From Antitrichia curtipendula (Eukaryota; Streptophyta; Bryopsida; Hypnales; Leucodontaceae), in the NCBI GenBank assembly GCA_951230915.1, contig OX579634.1:992001-1056000 (forward strand): 64,000 nt of DNA. Direction: 5' to 3'. Every line of letters starts with the position of its first letter. Positions within the stretch are counted from its first letter, which is position 1. The notes under the pieces were generated by a model that saw only the letters and a list, made by a program, of their open reading frames with translations, made no database searches and was not told where the DNA came from. The position numbers and the translations under genes were made by a program. Shown piece by piece: positions 61,533 to 64,000 of the stretch.

Positions 61533-63767
61533 CTTCTAAAAGACCATCATGCATTTTTTGGCAATATAGAAATTTTGGGCAGGTACCTATGACTAGAGGT
61601 TTTCATATTTTTGACTAAAATTTTAATAGAAGTTGTGCACAAGGAATATCTTTCATATGCACTAAGTTTCTTGACATTTGGAAATATGACTCAAAACTTA
61701 TGGCCTAATGTGTTTCATTTTTCCCTAGCTGGGAAGTTTGGGCAAATTTTTAAAAATCACTTTTTTTAGAAACAAAAAATTGAAATTGGTTTTCTAGAGT
61801 GTTATATATATAGAGAGAGAGAAAGCTTTAAATCATTCCATTTTGACCATTGAGTCATAAGTTTTGAGAAATTTTAGTTTATAGATAGTTACGGATTCTC
61901 TACTCAAAAATACACTATAAGAAAACCCCGTTTTTGCTGTCGTTGGACCGAAACGTGCCATGTTTGTTGAGATGTCACGCGTTAAGCAATGAACGGGTGC
62001 AAAAGAGTGAATTTGATTTGATGTTGCAAAAAACGTGTGAGATTAAGTTGGAAAACAAGTAGATGTCACCGTAGACAGAGATGTTTTTAACAATGTTTAA
62101 AAAAACAAGCTGATCACATGTTGTGACATCTCAAGAAACATAGACTGCCACGTCAGCATGAAGTCCACTTTCATTATGGATAAATTACTAAAAATTGCTA
62201 CGGTCAATGGAAAAATATTGACCTTCTATAAAAAATTTAGGAAAAAGGCAATGACGTGGCATGCTTTCCAAAAAAAAGAAAACTGGATGGATGAAAATGG
62301 ATGTGTTCCATGGATGAAAACATAAAGTTTTTATACAGGTGGGGAGGTGGAAGAGAGACAATTGATATGGGATATATATAAAAAAAATTGTATTCAAAGT
62401 GAAATGTCCACAAAAACGTCAAGATGTCTGAAACAACATCTCTATGTTTAAAAGAACATATACACGTCAAAAACAACATCATGTAAACAAGTGAAATAAC
62501 CATACTCTACTTATCCCATATTGTTTGTCTTTCCATGGGCAAAGTATGGATATAAATACAATGTCCTTATCCTTCATTTTTATTAACTTTTAATGAAGTA
62601 ATTCCTTCATTTGGCCATTAAAAATTCCCTTAATGGTTGATGGTAAGTTTTCTTCAATTTTTGATGAATTCAGAATTCTTTTTGATCATTTCATTTTTTT
62701 AATTTATATTAAATTTTTATTGATATTGCCTTGTAGGTAGGGTATGTAGCAATTGATGTTTGAAAAAAACGTGTAATTTGACGTTGCAAAAAATGTCTAA
62801 TTTGACATCTCAAAAAACACCATTAAATTATTCAAATGACACAAAAATGAGCTGACGTGGCCTCCACGTTAGTGACCACGTCACAATTTTCCGCCTCCAC
62901 GTCAAAGACCACATCAACAATGGCATGGATGGAAAAAAAGATGACGTGGTAGTGGTCGAGCATGTGGCGCTGATATGGCGCTTACGTGGCCTCCACATGT
63001 CGACCTCTGCAAACCTTTGTTCACCTTGTCATGTGTGACATTAGGAAAAAACAAGCTTGGAAACGACGCGTTTTTTGTGATTTTTGCACGTTTTTTGCCC
63101 ATCAATTCAAACGGATTTTAGGAGACGTCTAAGCTGATTACTTCCGCGCCAAACAAGACGCCGTCCCATGTTTTCTGCAACATAAAAAAAAAAACTGTTT
63201 TCTTATAGTGATAAACTTTGAAATCCTTTATCTTACTCAATTTTCAATATTTTTTGAAAAATAAAAAAAGCGTAGGATGTAGATTGTTTATTACAACATT
63301 TCAACCATTGGGATTGACATTTTTCAATTCCATAACCAAATTCTTAACAATTTTGTATTTTGAATCATTCTCTACTTCTTTCTACTTACTATTCTTTTCT
63401 TATATGATGTACAAGTCCAAATGATGTGAAAATTTTCAAGCATGTAGCCAACTTATCTAAAAAAAAGAATCCAAAGAAGCACCACCATTTTGGACATTTT
63501 TTCATAGAAAAGTGAGCTTGTGAAATGCAGCTGCCCAGTTTTTTTAAGGGCCAAAAAAATGATATTAATTAATTCTAATGTTCATATATTGCAATCCACG
63601 TGGTGGAAATTTTTGAAATTTTTACCACGTGTTCTCAAGTCAGCATAATACAAGATCCTATGGTTACATGTGTCAAAATAAGTTTTTTTTCAAAAATTTG
63701 GTACTTGTACTAAAAATGGCAATTCTTGATTGTTTTCAGTGAAAACATAGTCATAGGACTTTAGGGG
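61533..63767. mobile_element. TTAA-flanked element, copy D, interrupted by a CACTA element
   Basis: TTAA at 61,529-61,532, then an eroded tip CTTCTAAAAGACC; right tip GGACTTTAGGGG and TTAA at 63,768-63,771. The outer parts follow copies A and B; without the 1,298-bp insertion and one ATA it is about 934 bp, the same size as they are. Confidence 0.75.
61913..63210. mobile_element. CACTATAAGAAAAC element, 1,298 bp, nested in copy D
   Basis: Left tip CACTATAAGAAAAC, right tip GTTTTCTTATAGTG, flanked by ATA at 61,910-61,912 and 63,211-63,213. Copies A (23,008-23,010) and B (47,578-47,580) show the same site unoccupied with one ATA. The interior has no transposase but is full of recurring ACGTGGC/CACGTCA and GACATCTCAAAAAAC/GACGTTGCAAAAAA words on both strands. 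Same tip as the small MITE at 39,337. Confidence 0.88.
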
Positions 63768-63771
63768 TTAA

Positions 63772-64000
63772 CCTATTTACAAGTGGGTTTTGGAGTGATT
63801 CTAGGTGTAACATTCTATTTTAGACCAAATATTGTATTGGCATGTAATATACCTATTTTTATTTTATATTCTTTTGAAGATTTTTGTGCGTAATTATAAC
63901 TTAAATTGTAAAAACTAAAAAACAATAATTGGAAGTCTCACACCCCAAAACAAAAGCTATGCCTAAATAAGCTCAAAAATTCAAATTTAAAATTAAATTT
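63772..64000. other. AT-rich window edge
   Basis: Nothing recognised. Confidence 0.4.

Noticed and set aside
1..64000. tRNA, rRNA or other structured RNA genes
   Set aside because: No stretch with tRNA A/B boxes or rRNA core sequence was recognised by eye; a dedicated RNA search would be needed to exclude short ones.

Overview
This is nuclear DNA from a land plant or close relative: AT-rich, intron-split genes, plant telomere-like repeats (near 40,510 and 27,169) and dense plant-type transposons. One gene encodes the intraflagellar transport protein IFT122, so the organism most likely makes flagellated sperm (bryophyte, lycophyte, fern, cycad/Ginkgo or streptophyte alga). The species cannot be named from the sequence.

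Three host genes could be reconstructed exon by exon. (1) 16,493-20,345, minus: a vacuolar H+-pumping pyrophosphatase, 8 exons, 756 residues, with the K+-stimulated type I signature. (2) 27,092-36,063, plus: IFT122, 22 exons, 1249 residues, open from start to stop. (3) 40,737-45,238, plus: a DEG10-type, probably mitochondrial, serine protease, 9 exons, 608 residues with His, Asp and Ser all present. They are separate housekeeping functions and form no pathway. All exon joins keep frame.

Almost everything else is mobile or repetitive DNA. 1-7,500 holds a DUF7869-type transposase-like gene, an array of hairpin-bearing repeats, a 20-bp minisatellite and three copies of a CACTA-ended foldback MITE. 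7,900-16,000 holds a CACTA foldback element, a decayed Ty3/gypsy integrase-chromodomain region, a minisatellite and a complete 3.3-kb pogo-like transposon. 21,500-26,400 has a mariner-type MITE, TTAA-flanked elements and a satellite. 36,100-40,100 and 46,700-64,000 are nested MITEs in AT-rich DNA.

The strongest novelty candidate is a family of at least eight elements (0.5-0.95 kb when uninterrupted) that begin CCCCTAAAG, end CTTTAGGGG and are flanked by TTAA. TTAA target duplication with C-rich tips is the hallmark of piggyBac, which to my knowledge is rare in land plants. Several insertions can be proven inside the window because empty copies of the same target lie nearby: the pogo-like element (TA duplication), a 1.3-kb CACTA element (ATA), a CACTA foldback (TTT), a small MITE (TAC/TAT) and one TTAA element. 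Coordinates are read by eye; splice sites come from GT-AG signals plus recalled family alignment, not from transcripts.
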